A stretch of DNA of 64,000 nt from Blastococcus sp. TBT05-19 (GCF_003319095.1 NZ_QOHI01000001.1:558001-622000); one strand, 5' to 3'; numbered from the stretch's first letter, positions 30,947 to 40,201 are shown. Numbers and translations: made by a program. Notes: generated by a model not told the origin, from the letters alone.

Positions 30947-33849
30947 GCCTGCGGGTCCTCCAGGCGCTCGCAGAGCAGCGAGGCCCAGCGGTGCGGGGTC
31001 GCCCGGACACCGTCGAGGAGGGCCACGGGCACGGTGAGGCGGCGCAGCACGGCGGCCGGGTCGGCGCTGAGGTCGGTGTCCTGCACCGCCAGCGCGTCGA
31101 CACGGACCAGCCCGTCGAGCCACGCCTCGACGTCCTCGGGCTTGCGGGTGGCCTCGACGACCGCCCACACCGCCGTCGGCGACCAGGCGGAGAGCATCTG
31201 CTCCATCCAGAACGCGTCACCGCGCAGCGGTGCGTCGACGGCGACGATCGTGGGGCTGCCGCTCCCGGCGGTCTCCTGGCGGCGCTCGACGGCGCCGTCG
31301 ACGGTGGTCACGCGGACGGCCCGCGGCGCGAGGCCGGCGAGGTCGCCACGGGTCGCCCACTGCACCCGGTCGGGGTCCAGCCGCAGGGTCGCGGCCAGGG
31401 ACTGCGCGGCGCGGAGGGTCTCCAGGCCCGGGCCCACCACGAACAGCACGTCGCCGGCGCCGGCCGGGGGCCGGGGCACCTCGGGGAGCGACCCGGCCAG
31501 CGCACGGGTGAGCGCCGCGTAGGTGCCGTCGGCGGCGACCGCCTCGGCGAACGCCTCGCCCAACAGCTGCGCGGGCAGGCCGAGGGCGGTCAGCCGGGCC
31601 ACGATCGCGTCGGCGGCGCGGACCGCGGCCGGGACGACGGTCTCGTCGGCGTCGTCGCTGTCGTCCAGCTCGGGCATGTCGGGCACGTCCGGGCCGGCCA
31701 TGAGCGGGGCGACCGGCAGCCGGGTGACCGTCGCCAGCGCCCGCGGCGGGCGGACCGCGCGCGGCGCCGGTGCAGGAGGCGCGGTGTCCTCGCCGTCCGA
31801 CGGGAGCTCGGTGTCCGCCGGCGCCGGCCGCTCGGCCCGCGGGCGGGACGGCGGGACGGCGGGGCGACCGGTCGAGGGCGGCACCGGCGGCAGTCCGCGG
31901 CCGCGGGACCCGGAGCGCGCGGGCAGCACCGAGATCCGCGGCATGACCGTGGTGGCGTCCATCGACATCGTCAGGGGTGCGGGGTCGCTCGCCGTGCGGG
32001 CCAGCAGCGGGGCGAGCTCGTCCACCTCGGGGGCGGTGGTCCCGCCCGCGGCGTCGGAGGTGGCCTCGGGGGCCTGTGCGACGGCGGGGGTGGGCTCCTC
32101 GACGACGGGGGCGGCGGTGGACACCGGCTCCTCGACGGGAAGCTCCTCGGCGGGGGTCTCCTGGAAGAGCGCCGTGGTCGCCGGCGCCGGCACCTCCGCC
32201 ACGGGGGCGGGGTCGGTCAGGACGACGTCGGCCCAGATCGGGGCGTCGGTGCGGGAGACCGGGGGAGCGGCCGGGGTCGCCGGCTCGCCCCAGAGCGGGG
32301 TGCCCGTGACGACGGGCGCGGGGGCGTCCCAACCCAGCCCGGAGCCCGCCGGGACGGGGGCGGGGAGCCCGAACAGCGAGTGGTTCGAGGAGACCAGGTC
32401 CCAGCTCGGTGCCGGCTCGGTCACGGCCGGGGCGAACAGCGACGATCCGGCGACGGGCGCGGCGGTCTCCACCACGGCCAGGGGAGCGACCGGGGGCGCG
32501 ACCGGCAGCTCGACCGCCACGGGGGTCTCGACGACGGGGGTCTCGGCCACGGGGGTCTCGACCACGACGGGAGCAGTCTCGACCGTCTCGACCGGCTCGA
32601 CCGGCTCGGCCAGCGCCTCCTGCGGGGAGTCGCCGGCGAGCATCTTGCGCAGGATGCCGGCCAGCGCCTCGTCCGAGTGCCCCTGGGCCAGCGCGGAGCG
32701 CAGGGCCTCGGCGATCTCCTCCTGGCGGGTGGAGGGCGCCGGGGTGGCGATCTCCTCGGCGGCCGCCCACGTGGGGTCGACGGGCGCCGGCGTGCTGGTG
32801 GAGGGCGCCGTGACGACCTGTTCTCCCACGGTGGACTCCTCCTGGTGCACGGTCGTGGACCGCATCGATGGATCAGCTGAACGGATGGCCGCGGCCAGGG
32901 ACGGTCGGGGTGCCGGGGGCTCCGGCGTCCCGACCGGGTGCTTCTCGTCGCGCACGACCGGCTCCGGCGTGGTGCGGACCGGCTCCAGGAGGGCTGCCGG
33001 TGCCTCCTCGACGGCTGGGGCCGCCTCGGGGGCCGGGACGCCCGGCTCCTCGAGGGCCTGGGCGACGGCCTGCCGCACCTCGCGGTCGCCGGCCACCATC
33101 CGCGCGAGCGCGGCCGTGAACGGCGACGGGGCGCCCGGGGCCTCGAGGGCCGCGGCGAACGGGGAGGGAGCGGGGCTGCTCTGCTCGCGCGGCGCGGGGG
33201 CGGTGGAGCGGGAGCCCTTGGTCGACCCGGCGCGCGGGAACGAGGCCCGAGGGGCGCCGCCCGTCGCGGGGGAGTCCTCTGCCGGTGCCCGGGGGGCCGA
33301 CGGCGCCGGCGAGGACGCCGTCGAGGAGGAGGAGGTGGCCGGGAACGACGGCTTCCGGGAGGCCTGGGGCGCGGACCACGAGGACGACGTCGGTGCGGCG
33401 GCGCGCGGCACGGCGGCCGGCAGGTTGCCCAGCAGACCGGCGAGCTCGTCGAGCCGCTCGTGGTCGGCGGTCGCGGTCGGAGCCGGGCGGGCGCCGGTCG
33501 CCGGGCCGCGGTCGGTACCGGCCGAGCGGGCTGCCTCGGCGGCCCAGGCGGCGGCTCCGTTGCGGGCCGGGGCGGTGGCGCGCGCGCGGGCGGGCGCGGC
33601 GGAGGCCAGCGGCGACTCGAACGAGCTGACGGGGGTGGCCTGGGCCGACCCGGCCGACGGCGCCGGGGCGCCCGGCCGGCCGAACTGGTCGGCGACCTCG
33701 GCGACGTAGCGCTCGGTCGTGAAGAACCCGAGCACCCCACCCGAGCGCACCCGGCGGACGCCGACCACGCGCGCGTGCGGGCCGAACTGCTCGCGCGCGG
33801 CGGCGATCGCGTCGTCGCGCGTGGCGGCCTCAACGGATCGCAACGGCAC
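30943..33849 (-). CDS. flhF: FlhF-like protein, giant linker, degenerate GTPase domain
   Basis: A 968-residue protein. The N-terminal 55 residues (VEAATRDDAIAAAREQFGPHARVVGVRRV) match the start of FlhF, the SRP-type GTPase that places flagella. A linker of nearly 700 residues is rich in Pro, Ala, Val, Glu and Thr. The last 170 residues have the NG-domain layout but lost the GTPase motifs: the P-loop position reads VGPGLETLR (about 805-813) without the GK[ST]T core, the G3 region reads VDAPLRGD, and no TKxD is seen. FlhF is usually 350-450 residues with intact motifs. The start overlaps the flhA end by 20 nt. The call rests on the N-terminus and on position after flhA; GTP binding is unlikely. 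Confidence 0.75.
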   Translation of the reverse strand: MPLRSVEAATRDDAIAAAREQFGPHARVVGVRRVRSGGVLGFFTTERYVAEVADQFGRPGAPAPSAGSAQATPVSSFESPLASAAPARARATAPARNGAAAWAAEAARSAGTDRGPATGARPAPTATADHERLDELAGLLGNLPAAVPRAAAPTSSSWSAPQASRKPSFPATSSSSTASSPAPSAPRAPAEDSPATGGAPRASFPRAGSTKGSRSTAPAPREQSSPAPSPFAAALEAPGAPSPFTAALARMVAGDREVRQAVAQALEEPGVPAPEAAPAVEEAPAALLEPVRTTPEPVVRDEKHPVGTPEPPAPRPSLAAAIRSADPSMRSTTVHQEESTVGEQVVTAPSTSTPAPVDPTWAAAEEIATPAPSTRQEEIAEALRSALAQGHSDEALAGILRKMLAGDSPQEALAEPVEPVETVETAPVVVETPVAETPVVETPVAVELPVAPPVAPLAVVETAAPVAGSSLFAPAVTEPAPSWDLVSSNHSLFGLPAPVPAGSGLGWDAPAPVVTGTPLWGEPATPAAPPVSRTDAPIWADVVLTDPAPVAEVPAPATTALFQETPAEELPVEEPVSTAAPVVEEPTPAVAQAPEATSDAAGGTTAPEVDELAPLLARTASDPAPLTMSMDATTVMPRISVLPARSGSRGRGLPPVPPSTGRPAVPPSRPRAERPAPADTELPSDGEDTAPPAPAPRAVRPPRALATVTRLPVAPLMAGPDVPDMPELDDSDDADETVVPAAVRAADAIVARLTALGLPAQLLGEAFAEAVAADGTYAALTRALAGSLPEVPRPPAGAGDVLFVVGPGLETLRAAQSLAATLRLDPDRVQWATRGDLAGLAPRAVRVTTVDGAVERRQETAGSGSPTIVAVDAPLRGDAFWMEQMLSAWSPTAVWAVVEATRKPEDVEAWLDGLVRVDALAVQDTDLSADPAAVLRRLTVPVALLDGVRATPHRWASLLCERLEDPQA

Positions 33850-35875
33850 CGCTCACCACTCCCAGCGACTCGATCTGCGCTGTCCGGGACACCTCCGAGT
33901 AGGAGATGACGGGCAGCCGGGGAAGAATTTGGCGCATCAGGCGCGACAGGGCGGCGCGGACCTGCGGCGAGCAGACGAGGACGGGCGAGAGGCCCGAGCG
34001 CTCGGCCTCCTCGAGCATGCCGCTGCAGCCGGAGACGAGTGCGTCCACCGCGCCGGCGTCGAGGGCCAGGACGGCGCCCATGTCGGTCTGGCGGACCGCC
34101 TCGAGGAGCCGCTGCTCGAAGCCGGGCTCGAGGGTGAACACGTGCAGTCGCTCGTCCGGGGTGACGTAGGGCTGGCTGATCGCCGCGCCGAGCGCCGACC
34201 GGGCCGCCTCGACCAGACCGTCGAGTTCGGTCGAGGACTTCGCACGCACAGAGAGTGCCTCGAAGATGCGGACGAGGTCCCGGATCGACACACCCTCGCC
34301 GAGCAACGCGTGCAACACGCGTTGCACCTCTCCCAGCGTGAGCAGGGCGGGGGTGAGCTCCTCGACGACGACGGGGTGCGAGCGGCGCACCATCTCCACG
34401 AGGAGGCGGACGTCCTCCCGGCCGAGCAGGTCCGCGGCGTTCTGCCGGACGACCTCGGCCAGGTGCGTGGTGATGACCGACGAGCGGTCGACGACGGTGG
34501 CGCCGGCCATCTCGGCGGCGCGCTGCAGCTCCGCGGGCACCCACTTGGCGGCCAGGCCGAACACCGGCTCGCGGGTGGGCTTGCCGGGCAGCCCGTCGAG
34601 CGCGTCCCCGATGGCGAGGACGGTGCCGGCGGGGGAGCTGCCCTTGGCCACGGGGACGCCGTTGAGCCAGACCACGTACTGGGAGGACGGCAGGTCGAGG
34701 TTGTCGCGGGTGCGGACCAGCGGGATGACCAGGCCGGTCTCCATGGCGACCTTCCGGCGCAGCGCCTTGACCCGGTCGAGCAGGTCGCCGCCGCGGGCGG
34801 TGTCGACCAGGTCGACGAGGTCGAAGGCGACCTCGAGCTCCAGGGGGTCGACCCGCATCTTCTCCGCGATCGCCTCGGGGGAGTCCGGCGCCGGCTCGTT
34901 CTCGGCGGCCTCGGCGGCGGCCTCGGCGTCCTCGTCGATCTCCTCGGCGTCGGTCATCCGGCTGGCGAGGACCAGGAAGAGCGCACCCACGAGCAGGAAG
35001 GGCAGCTTCGGCAGGCCGGGGATGAGGCACAGGGCCAGGGAGGCGCCGCCGGCGATGCGCACCGGCTGCTTGAACCGGCCCAGCTGGGCGATCAGGTCGG
35101 TGCCCATGTCGCCCTCGGTGGCCGAGCGCGTGACGATGATGCCGGTCGCGGTGGACATCAGCAGGGCCGGGATCATCGAGACCAGGCCGTCGCCGACGGT
35201 CAGCAGCGAGAAGGTCGACACGGCCTCGCCGGGCGCCATGCCCCGCTGCATGACGCCGATCGCGAAGCCGCCGATGAGGTTGACCAGCGTGACCACGATG
35301 CCGGCGATGGCATCGCCCTTGACGAACTTCGAGGCACCGTCCATCGAGCCGTAGAAGTCGGCCTCGGCGGTGACCTCCTGGCGGCGCTTCCGGGCCTGCT
35401 TCTCGTTGATCAGCCCGGCGTTCAGGTCGGCGTCGATGGCCATCTGCTTGCCGGGCATCGCGTCGAGGGTGAAGCGGGCGCCGACCTCGGCCACCCGGCC
35501 GGCACCATTGGTGATCACGACGAACTGGACGATCGTCAGGATCAGGAAGATGACCATGCCGACGATCAGCGAGCCGCCGATCACGATGTGGCCGAAGGCC
35601 TCGATCACCTTGCCGGCGTAGCCGTCGGTGAGCACCAGTCGCGTCGAGGAGACGTTCAGCGAGAGCCGGAACAGCGTCGCGACGAGCAGCAGCGAGGGGA
35701 ACACCGCGAAGTCCAGCGGCCTCTTGATCTGCATCGCGACGAGCAGGATGAGCAGCGAGATCGCGAGGTTGACGCCGATCAGCAGGTCCATCAGGGCCGC
35801 GGGCAGCGGCACCACGAGCATGAGGACGATGGCGACGACGCCGATCGGGACGGCGGCCTTGCCCAGCCCCTTCAC
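33830..35875 (-). CDS. flhA: Flagellar export gate protein FlhA
   Basis: A 681-residue FHIPEP-family protein. Eight membrane helices occupy residues 1-310, with the signature loop GARFTLDAMPGKQMAIDADLNAGLI (about 132-157). The soluble C-terminal domain starts after an acidic linker (DAEEIDEDAEAAAEAAENEP). FlhA forms the nonameric ring under the export gate and binds chaperone-substrate complexes. The length fits the family (about 690). The GTG start has GGAGCGG upstream. It follows flhB after a 92-nt gap that contains a GCCGATGA box, and it overlaps flhF. Confidence 0.97.
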   Translation of the reverse strand: MKGLGKAAVPIGVVAIVLMLVVPLPAALMDLLIGVNLAISLLILLVAMQIKRPLDFAVFPSLLLVATLFRLSLNVSSTRLVLTDGYAGKVIEAFGHIVIGGSLIVGMVIFLILTIVQFVVITNGAGRVAEVGARFTLDAMPGKQMAIDADLNAGLINEKQARKRRQEVTAEADFYGSMDGASKFVKGDAIAGIVVTLVNLIGGFAIGVMQRGMAPGEAVSTFSLLTVGDGLVSMIPALLMSTATGIIVTRSATEGDMGTDLIAQLGRFKQPVRIAGGASLALCLIPGLPKLPFLLVGALFLVLASRMTDAEEIDEDAEAAAEAAENEPAPDSPEAIAEKMRVDPLELEVAFDLVDLVDTARGGDLLDRVKALRRKVAMETGLVIPLVRTRDNLDLPSSQYVVWLNGVPVAKGSSPAGTVLAIGDALDGLPGKPTREPVFGLAAKWVPAELQRAAEMAGATVVDRSSVITTHLAEVVRQNAADLLGREDVRLLVEMVRRSHPVVVEELTPALLTLGEVQRVLHALLGEGVSIRDLVRIFEALSVRAKSSTELDGLVEAARSALGAAISQPYVTPDERLHVFTLEPGFEQRLLEAVRQTDMGAVLALDAGAVDALVSGCSGMLEEAERSGLSPVLVCSPQVRAALSRLMRQILPRLPVISYSEVSRTAQIESLGVVSGAVAIR

Positions 35876-35917
35876 TGACCCGCTCCGGGCGCTGACGACG
35901 GCTGGCTCACCCCTGCT

Positions 35918-35945
35918 TCATCGGCAGGCCTGGGCGCGGGTGGTA
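35918..35945 (-). promoter_or_regulatory. Weak FliA-type promoter before flhA
   Basis: A perfect GCCGATGA (35918-35925, minus strand) lies 43 nt before flhA, but the -35 position reads TACC instead of TCAA. It could be a weak internal promoter. Confidence 0.3.
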
Positions 35946-35967
35946 CCGCCGGACCGGCGGCCGGGGG

Positions 35968-37116
35968 TCAGGCCGCGGTGGGGGCGCGGCGGCGGCCGGC
36001 CTTGGGCAGGTCCGCGGTGTCGGGCGCCTCGAAGCCGGGCCGGTGGAAGCCGCCCTTGACCCCCCGCGCGCCCAGGTGCATGACGAAGGCGAGCACCCGC
36101 GCGACGGCGTTGAACAGCTGCGGCGGCACCTCCTGGCCGATCTCGCAGGAGGCGTGCAGCGCGCGGGCGAGCGGGATGTCCTGGACCAGCGGGACCCGCG
36201 CCTCGGCGGCGCGCTCGCGGAGCTTCGCGGCGACCTCGCCGGCGCCCTTGGCGACCACCCGGGGCGCGCCCTTCTCGGCCTCGTACTTCAGCGCGACGGC
36301 GACGTGGGTCGGGTTGACCAGGAGCACGTCGGCCTCGGCGACCTCGGCCATCATCCGGTTCCGCGACATCTGCATCTGGATGCCGCGGCGGTGGGCCTTC
36401 ATGTGCGGGTCGCCCTCGGACTGCTTGTGCTCCTGGGTGATCTCGTACTTGCTCATCTTGAGCTCTTTCATCATCTTCTTGCGGACGACGACGTAGTCGG
36501 CGACGGCGAGCACGAGGCCGGTGACGGCGACCACGCGGAACATGAGGACGGCGGAGTCGGCGAAGGTGGCCGCGACCGCCGACAGCGGCAGCGCACCGGA
36601 GGCCGACACGAGATCCTGGGCCCGGCTGCTGGTCACGATGACGACGGTGCCGAGCGCGGCGGTCTTGATCAGCGCCTTGCTGGTCTCCCAGAGCCCCTGG
36701 GTGCCGAACATGCGCTTCAGGCCGGGGAGCGGGTTGAACTTCTTCAGCGTCGGCTTGATCGGCTTGGTCGCGAAGTGCACGCCGCCCTGGGCCGCCGAGG
36801 CGCAGACGCCCACCACCAGCAGCGCGATCGCCGTGGGCAGCAGCGTGGTCAGGAACGTCATCAGCGCCTCGCCGAGCAGCGTGGTCACGTTCTCCGGCTC
36901 GGGGGTCTTCACCACCGTGCCCACGTGCACGAACAGCTCCTGGCTGGCCTCGAACGCGCTGCCCACGAGGATCGGGAGCAGCGCGCTCGCCGCGGCGACA
37001 CCCAGCCACGTCCCCAGTTCCTGGGTCCGTGGGATCTGGCCTTCCTTGCGCGCCTTCTTCAGGCGCTGGGGAGTTGGTGCCTCTGTCTTCTCACCACCCG
37101 GCCCGTCCTTGGCCAT
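35968..37116 (-). CDS. flhB: Flagellar export switch protein FlhB
   Basis: A 382-residue protein: the N-terminal EKTEAPTPQRLKKARKEGQIPRTQE signature, four membrane helices up to residue 210, then the cytoplasmic domain with the autocleavage motif NPTH (268-271) in LLVNPTHVAVALKYE. FlhB switches export from rod/hook to filament substrates after FliK measures hook length. The C-terminal 25 residues are basic and species-specific. Start and fliR stop overlap as TGATG. The FlhB-typical KMSKYEITQEHKQSEGDP linker is intact, so the protein should be functional. Confidence 0.97.
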   Translation of the reverse strand: MAKDGPGGEKTEAPTPQRLKKARKEGQIPRTQELGTWLGVAAASALLPILVGSAFEASQELFVHVGTVVKTPEPENVTTLLGEALMTFLTTLLPTAIALLVVGVCASAAQGGVHFATKPIKPTLKKFNPLPGLKRMFGTQGLWETSKALIKTAALGTVVIVTSSRAQDLVSASGALPLSAVAATFADSAVLMFRVVAVTGLVLAVADYVVVRKKMMKELKMSKYEITQEHKQSEGDPHMKAHRRGIQMQMSRNRMMAEVAEADVLLVNPTHVAVALKYEAEKGAPRVVAKGAGEVAAKLRERAAEARVPLVQDIPLARALHASCEIGQEVPPQLFNAVARVLAFVMHLGARGVKGGFHRPGFEAPDTADLPKAGRRRAPTAA

Positions 37117-37880
37117 CAGCCGCCACCGAAGGACGTCATGGCGCGGGCACCGTGCTCGAGCAGGGTGTCCAGGGCGGGCGGCAGGAGCGGGAAGGTCAGC
37201 CCCAGCATCGTCAGCGTGAGCATGATCTTCACCGGGAAGCCGAGGGTGAAGACGTTGAGCGCCGGTGCCGCACGGCTGAGCAGCGCGAGGGCGACGTCGG
37301 CCAGCAGCAGCACGGCCACCATGGGGCCGGCGATCTGGATGGCGGCCAGGAACATCATCGAGAACGCGGTGATGAGGACCGAGCCGATCTGGTCCACGGG
37401 CACGTCGGCGCCCACGGGCAGGCCGTCGTAGGACGTGGCGAAGCCCTTGACCATCAGCAGGTGCCCGCCGCTGGTGAACAGCAGCGTGCTGGCCAGCATG
37501 TAGTGCAGCTTGCCCAGCGAGCTGTTCTGGGTCATCGCCATCGGGTCGTAACCCGGCTGCAGCGAGAAACCGCCGGCGACGTCGAGGATGTCGCCGGCCA
37601 TCTGCACCGCGGTGAACAGCACCTGGACGACGAAACCGAGCGCCGCCCCGATGACCACCTCGGTGATGGTGGCAACCAGCAGGAAGCCGGCGGTGGGCTC
37701 GGGCAGCGTCGGTGCGATCTGGGTCGAGAGCAGCACCGACAGGGCCAGGGCGAGCGCGCCCTTGACCGCCCCGGGGATGACCCGGGAGTTGAAGGGTGGC
37801 GCCAGCAGCACGAAACCGGCGGCACGCGCCGTCCCGAGGAGCAGGGCCGCGAGCGTGACTGCCGGGACCGAGAGGTCCAT
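37116..37880 (-). CDS. fliR: Flagellar export gate protein FliR
   Basis: A 254-residue membrane protein with five to six helices, matching FliR in size and in motifs: ALLLGTARAAGFVLLAPPFNSRVIPGAVK near the start, GEVVIG-like TEVVIGAALGFVVQVLFTAVQMAG, and AAPALNVFTLGFPVKIMLTL in the last third. FliR combines with FliP and FliQ into the helical core of the export gate. ATG at 37880 lies 5 nt after the fliQ stop; its own stop shares a base with the flhB start. Nothing unusual is seen. Confidence 0.96.
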   Translation of the reverse strand: MDLSVPAVTLAALLLGTARAAGFVLLAPPFNSRVIPGAVKGALALALSVLLSTQIAPTLPEPTAGFLLVATITEVVIGAALGFVVQVLFTAVQMAGDILDVAGGFSLQPGYDPMAMTQNSSLGKLHYMLASTLLFTSGGHLLMVKGFATSYDGLPVGADVPVDQIGSVLITAFSMMFLAAIQIAGPMVAVLLLADVALALLSRAAPALNVFTLGFPVKIMLTLTMLGLTFPLLPPALDTLLEHGARAMTSFGGG

Positions 37881-37885
37881 GGCGG

Positions 37886-38161
37886 CTACGTCCGGTCGAG
37901 CAGAGCCGGCAGCTGGTCGAACAGGGTCTGGGTGAAGCTGACCAGCTCGGAGAGCACCCAGTTCCCGGTGACGAGCAGGGCGAGGGAGACGGCGATCATC
38001 TTGGGGACGAAGGAGAGCGTCGCCTCCTGGATCTGCGTCGCGGCCTGGAACAGCGAGATCAGGAAGCCGACCAGCAGCGCGGTCAGCAGGATCGGGGCGG
38101 CGACCTTCGCGGCGACCATCATGGTCTGCGCCGCGATGTCGGTGACGTCGGCGTCGGACAT
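37886..38161 (-). CDS. fliQ: Flagellar export gate protein FliQ
   Basis: A 91-residue protein with two membrane helices (AAPILLTALLVGFLISLFQAAT and ALLVTGNWVLSELVSF) and the conserved QIQEATLSFVPKMIAV loop between them, exactly the FliQ pattern. Four copies form part of the FliPQR export gate. The start overlaps the fliP stop as TGATG. The length is the family norm. Confidence 0.96.
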   Translation of the reverse strand: MSDADVTDIAAQTMMVAAKVAAPILLTALLVGFLISLFQAATQIQEATLSFVPKMIAVSLALLVTGNWVLSELVSFTQTLFDQLPALLDRT

Positions 38162-39006
38162 CAGCCACCACCCCCGTAGCTACCCACCAGTGCGGTGGTG
38201 ATCAGCGCCCAGCCGTCGACGACGACGAAGAGCAGCAGCTTGAAGGGCAGCGACACGATGGTCGGCGGGACCATCATCATGCCCAGGGCCATCAGGGCGG
38301 CGCTTACGAGCATGTCCAGCACCAGGAACGGGATGAAGATGACCAGCCCGATGATGAAGGCGCTCTTGAGCTCGGAGAGCACGAACGCCGGGATCAGCGT
38401 GGTCATGCTGACCTGCGTGGCGTCCGCCGGGGCCTCCTCGCCGGAGAGCCCGATCATCAGCTTCAGCTCGTCCTCGCGGGTGTTGTCGAGGAGGAACTCC
38501 CGCAGCGGCACGACGCCGGCGTCGTAGGCCTGGGAGACCGACATCGCCCCGTCCATGTAGGGCTGGACGGCGAGCTCGTTGATGTCGGAGAAGACCGGGC
38601 CCATCACGAAGAGCGTGAGGAACAGGGCGATGCCGGTCAGCACCTGGTTGGGCGGCGAGGTCGCCATGCCCAGCGCGTTCCGGGTCAGGCCCAGCACCAC
38701 GATGATCTTGGTGAACGAGGTGGCCAGCAGCAGCACCGAGGGCGCCACCGACAGGACCGTGATCGCCAGGATCAAGGTGATCGAGCTGGACGGCGAACCG
38801 TCGCCGATGGAGATGTCCACGTTGCCGTCGACCGCCGGAGCGGTGGGCGCGGCGGGCGCCGTCGGGGCGGTGGGTGCGGCGGACGCGGGGTCGGCGAGCA
38901 GCACCATCGCCACGGCGGCGAGCAGCGTGAGGAGCAGGACCAGGCCGGCGCGCCGACGGGTCCGCGAGCCTGCCCCGCGGGGCAGCGGGCGCACCGGTGC
39001 CGTCAT
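38161..39006 (-). CDS. fliP: Flagellar export gate protein FliP
   Basis: A 281-residue protein. A basic N-terminus and signal-like helix (residues 20-43) are followed by a short APTAPTAPAAPTAPA repeat. The FliP core then follows: LSVAPSVLLLATSFTKIIVVLGLTRNALG, PPNQVLTGIALFLTLFVMGPV, and the C-terminal LIPAFVLSELKSAFIIGLVIFIPFLVLDM and MMVPPTIVSLPFKLLLFV. Five FliP subunits build the export gate. The N-terminal Pro/Ala stretch is longer than in E. coli (245 aa). The start overlaps the fliO stop as ATGA. Confidence 0.97.
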   Translation of the reverse strand: MTAPVRPLPRGAGSRTRRRAGLVLLLTLLAAVAMVLLADPASAAPTAPTAPAAPTAPAVDGNVDISIGDGSPSSSITLILAITVLSVAPSVLLLATSFTKIIVVLGLTRNALGMATSPPNQVLTGIALFLTLFVMGPVFSDINELAVQPYMDGAMSVSQAYDAGVVPLREFLLDNTREDELKLMIGLSGEEAPADATQVSMTTLIPAFVLSELKSAFIIGLVIFIPFLVLDMLVSAALMALGMMMVPPTIVSLPFKLLLFVVVDGWALITTALVGSYGGGG

Positions 39007-39467
39007 GACCGCCGCACCGTCCGCTCGCGGAGCTCGTCGACGAGCGTGCCCCAGCCGTTGCGGTCCAGGACCGATCCGGCGAGCACCCCCTCGGACGAGC
39101 GGGCGGCGCGCGGGTGCACGAGGGTCGGCGCGGGGGCCGGGGCCGGCGCGTCCTCGGCGTCGTCCTCGGTGTCCTCCTCGGCCCGGAGCCGGGCCGGACG
39201 GCGGTCGCGGATCGCCGCGTCGACCGCCTCGGGGTCCACCTCGGCGAGCAGGGTGACCTGCTCCTCGGTGGCGCCGACGACGAGCACCATGTCGGCGATC
39301 CGGACGACGTTGAGCGTGCTGGTGCGGCCCATGCGGTGGCGGGCCACGACCTCGATGAGGCCGTTGCCCTGGCCCAGGCCGCGCTTCTTGGCCAGCTTGG
39401 CGGCGAACCAGAGCACGCCGCCGATCAGGGCGAGGGACAGGAAGAGCCGGATGATCATCCAGGTCAC
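39003..39467 (-). CDS. fliO: Flagellar biosynthetic protein FliO
   Basis: A 154-residue protein with one N-terminal membrane helix (MIIRLFLSLALIGGVLWFAAKLA), the FliO beta-domain (GNGLIEVVARHRMGRTSTLNVVRIADMVLVVGATEEQVTLLAEV) and a soluble tail with an acidic stretch. FliO helps assemble the FliP ring and is not part of the final gate. It overlaps fliN by GTGA and fliP by ATGA. The call rests on the membrane helix, the VVG-ATEEQVTLLAEV core and position. Confidence 0.92.
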   Translation of the reverse strand: MTWMIIRLFLSLALIGGVLWFAAKLAKKRGLGQGNGLIEVVARHRMGRTSTLNVVRIADMVLVVGATEEQVTLLAEVDPEAVDAAIRDRRPARLRAEEDTEDDAEDAPAPAPAPTLVHPRAARSSEGVLAGSVLDRNGWGTLVDELRERTVRRS

Positions 39468-40201
39468 GACGCCGCCCCGAGCTCGGCGGCGTCGGTGACG
39501 ATCTCGCTGATGCGCAGGCCGAAGTCCTCGTCGACGACGACGACCTCGCCGCGGGCGATGAGCGTGCCGTTGACCAGCAGGTCGGCCGGCGCGCTGGCGG
39601 CCCGGTCGAGCTCGACGACCTCACCGGGGTGCAGCGAGAGCAGCTCCTGGACCGTCATCCGGGTGCGGCCGATCTCGACGGTGACCTCCATGGCCACGTG
39701 CCGGAGCAGCTCGAGGCTGCCGCGCTGCTCGCGGGTCGCGGGCAGGGTCACCTGCAGGGCGAAGGTGGCCTGGTGCTCGCCGTCGGCCAGCAGGGGGATC
39801 GCCACGAACATGCCCTTGTCGCGGAGCCCGTCGAGGGCCGCGACCGGCTCCTCGGTGCGCTCGGAGGCGACGCGCACGCGGCCCAGCGTGGCGGCGGCGG
39901 CCTCGAGGGCGGGGCGCAGCGCGGAGGAGACGTCCATCTGACCGACGGGGGAGTTCTCCAGCGCGTCGACGACCTCGCCCGAGACCACCAGGACGACGTC
40001 GCCGGACACCTCGCCGGACAGGCCGGCGGTGACGGCGAGCGCGGCCGCCGGGGGGAGCGGGACGGTGTCGGGGTCGCTGACCGGCGTGCCCGGCACGAGC
40101 GCGGAGGTCGAGGGGACCAGCGCGGCCGCGGCCCGGGCAGCGGCGGCGACGACCGCCGTGACGGTCTGGGAGTCCTGCGAGTCGGTGCGGGGCGCGGTCA
40201 T
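39464..40201 (-). CDS. fliN: C-ring protein FliN, long form with CheC-like N-domain
   Basis: A 245-residue protein. The C-terminal 85 residues are the SpoA/FliN domain (VAMEVTVEIGRTRMTVQELLSLHPGEVVELDR and LIARGEVVVVDEDFGLRISEIV). The N-terminal 150 residues resemble a CheC/CheX-type fold (GDVVLVVSGEVVDAL, then DVSSALRPALEAAAATLG), as in Bacillus FliY. The phosphatase E-x-x-N signature is not visible, so dephosphorylation of CheY is doubtful. FliN sits in the switch complex with FliM and FliG. ATGA overlap with fliM, GTGA with fliO. Confidence 0.93.
   Translation of the reverse strand: MTAPRTDSQDSQTVTAVVAAAARAAAALVPSTSALVPGTPVSDPDTVPLPPAAALAVTAGLSGEVSGDVVLVVSGEVVDALENSPVGQMDVSSALRPALEAAAATLGRVRVASERTEEPVAALDGLRDKGMFVAIPLLADGEHQATFALQVTLPATREQRGSLELLRHVAMEVTVEIGRTRMTVQELLSLHPGEVVELDRAASAPADLLVNGTLIARGEVVVVDEDFGLRISEIVTDAAELGAAS

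Noticed and set aside
31523-33709. 728-residue plus-strand frame opposite flhF
   Set aside because: The repetitive Pro/Ala codons of the flhF linker leave all frames open; start context and coupling support only the minus-strand gene.
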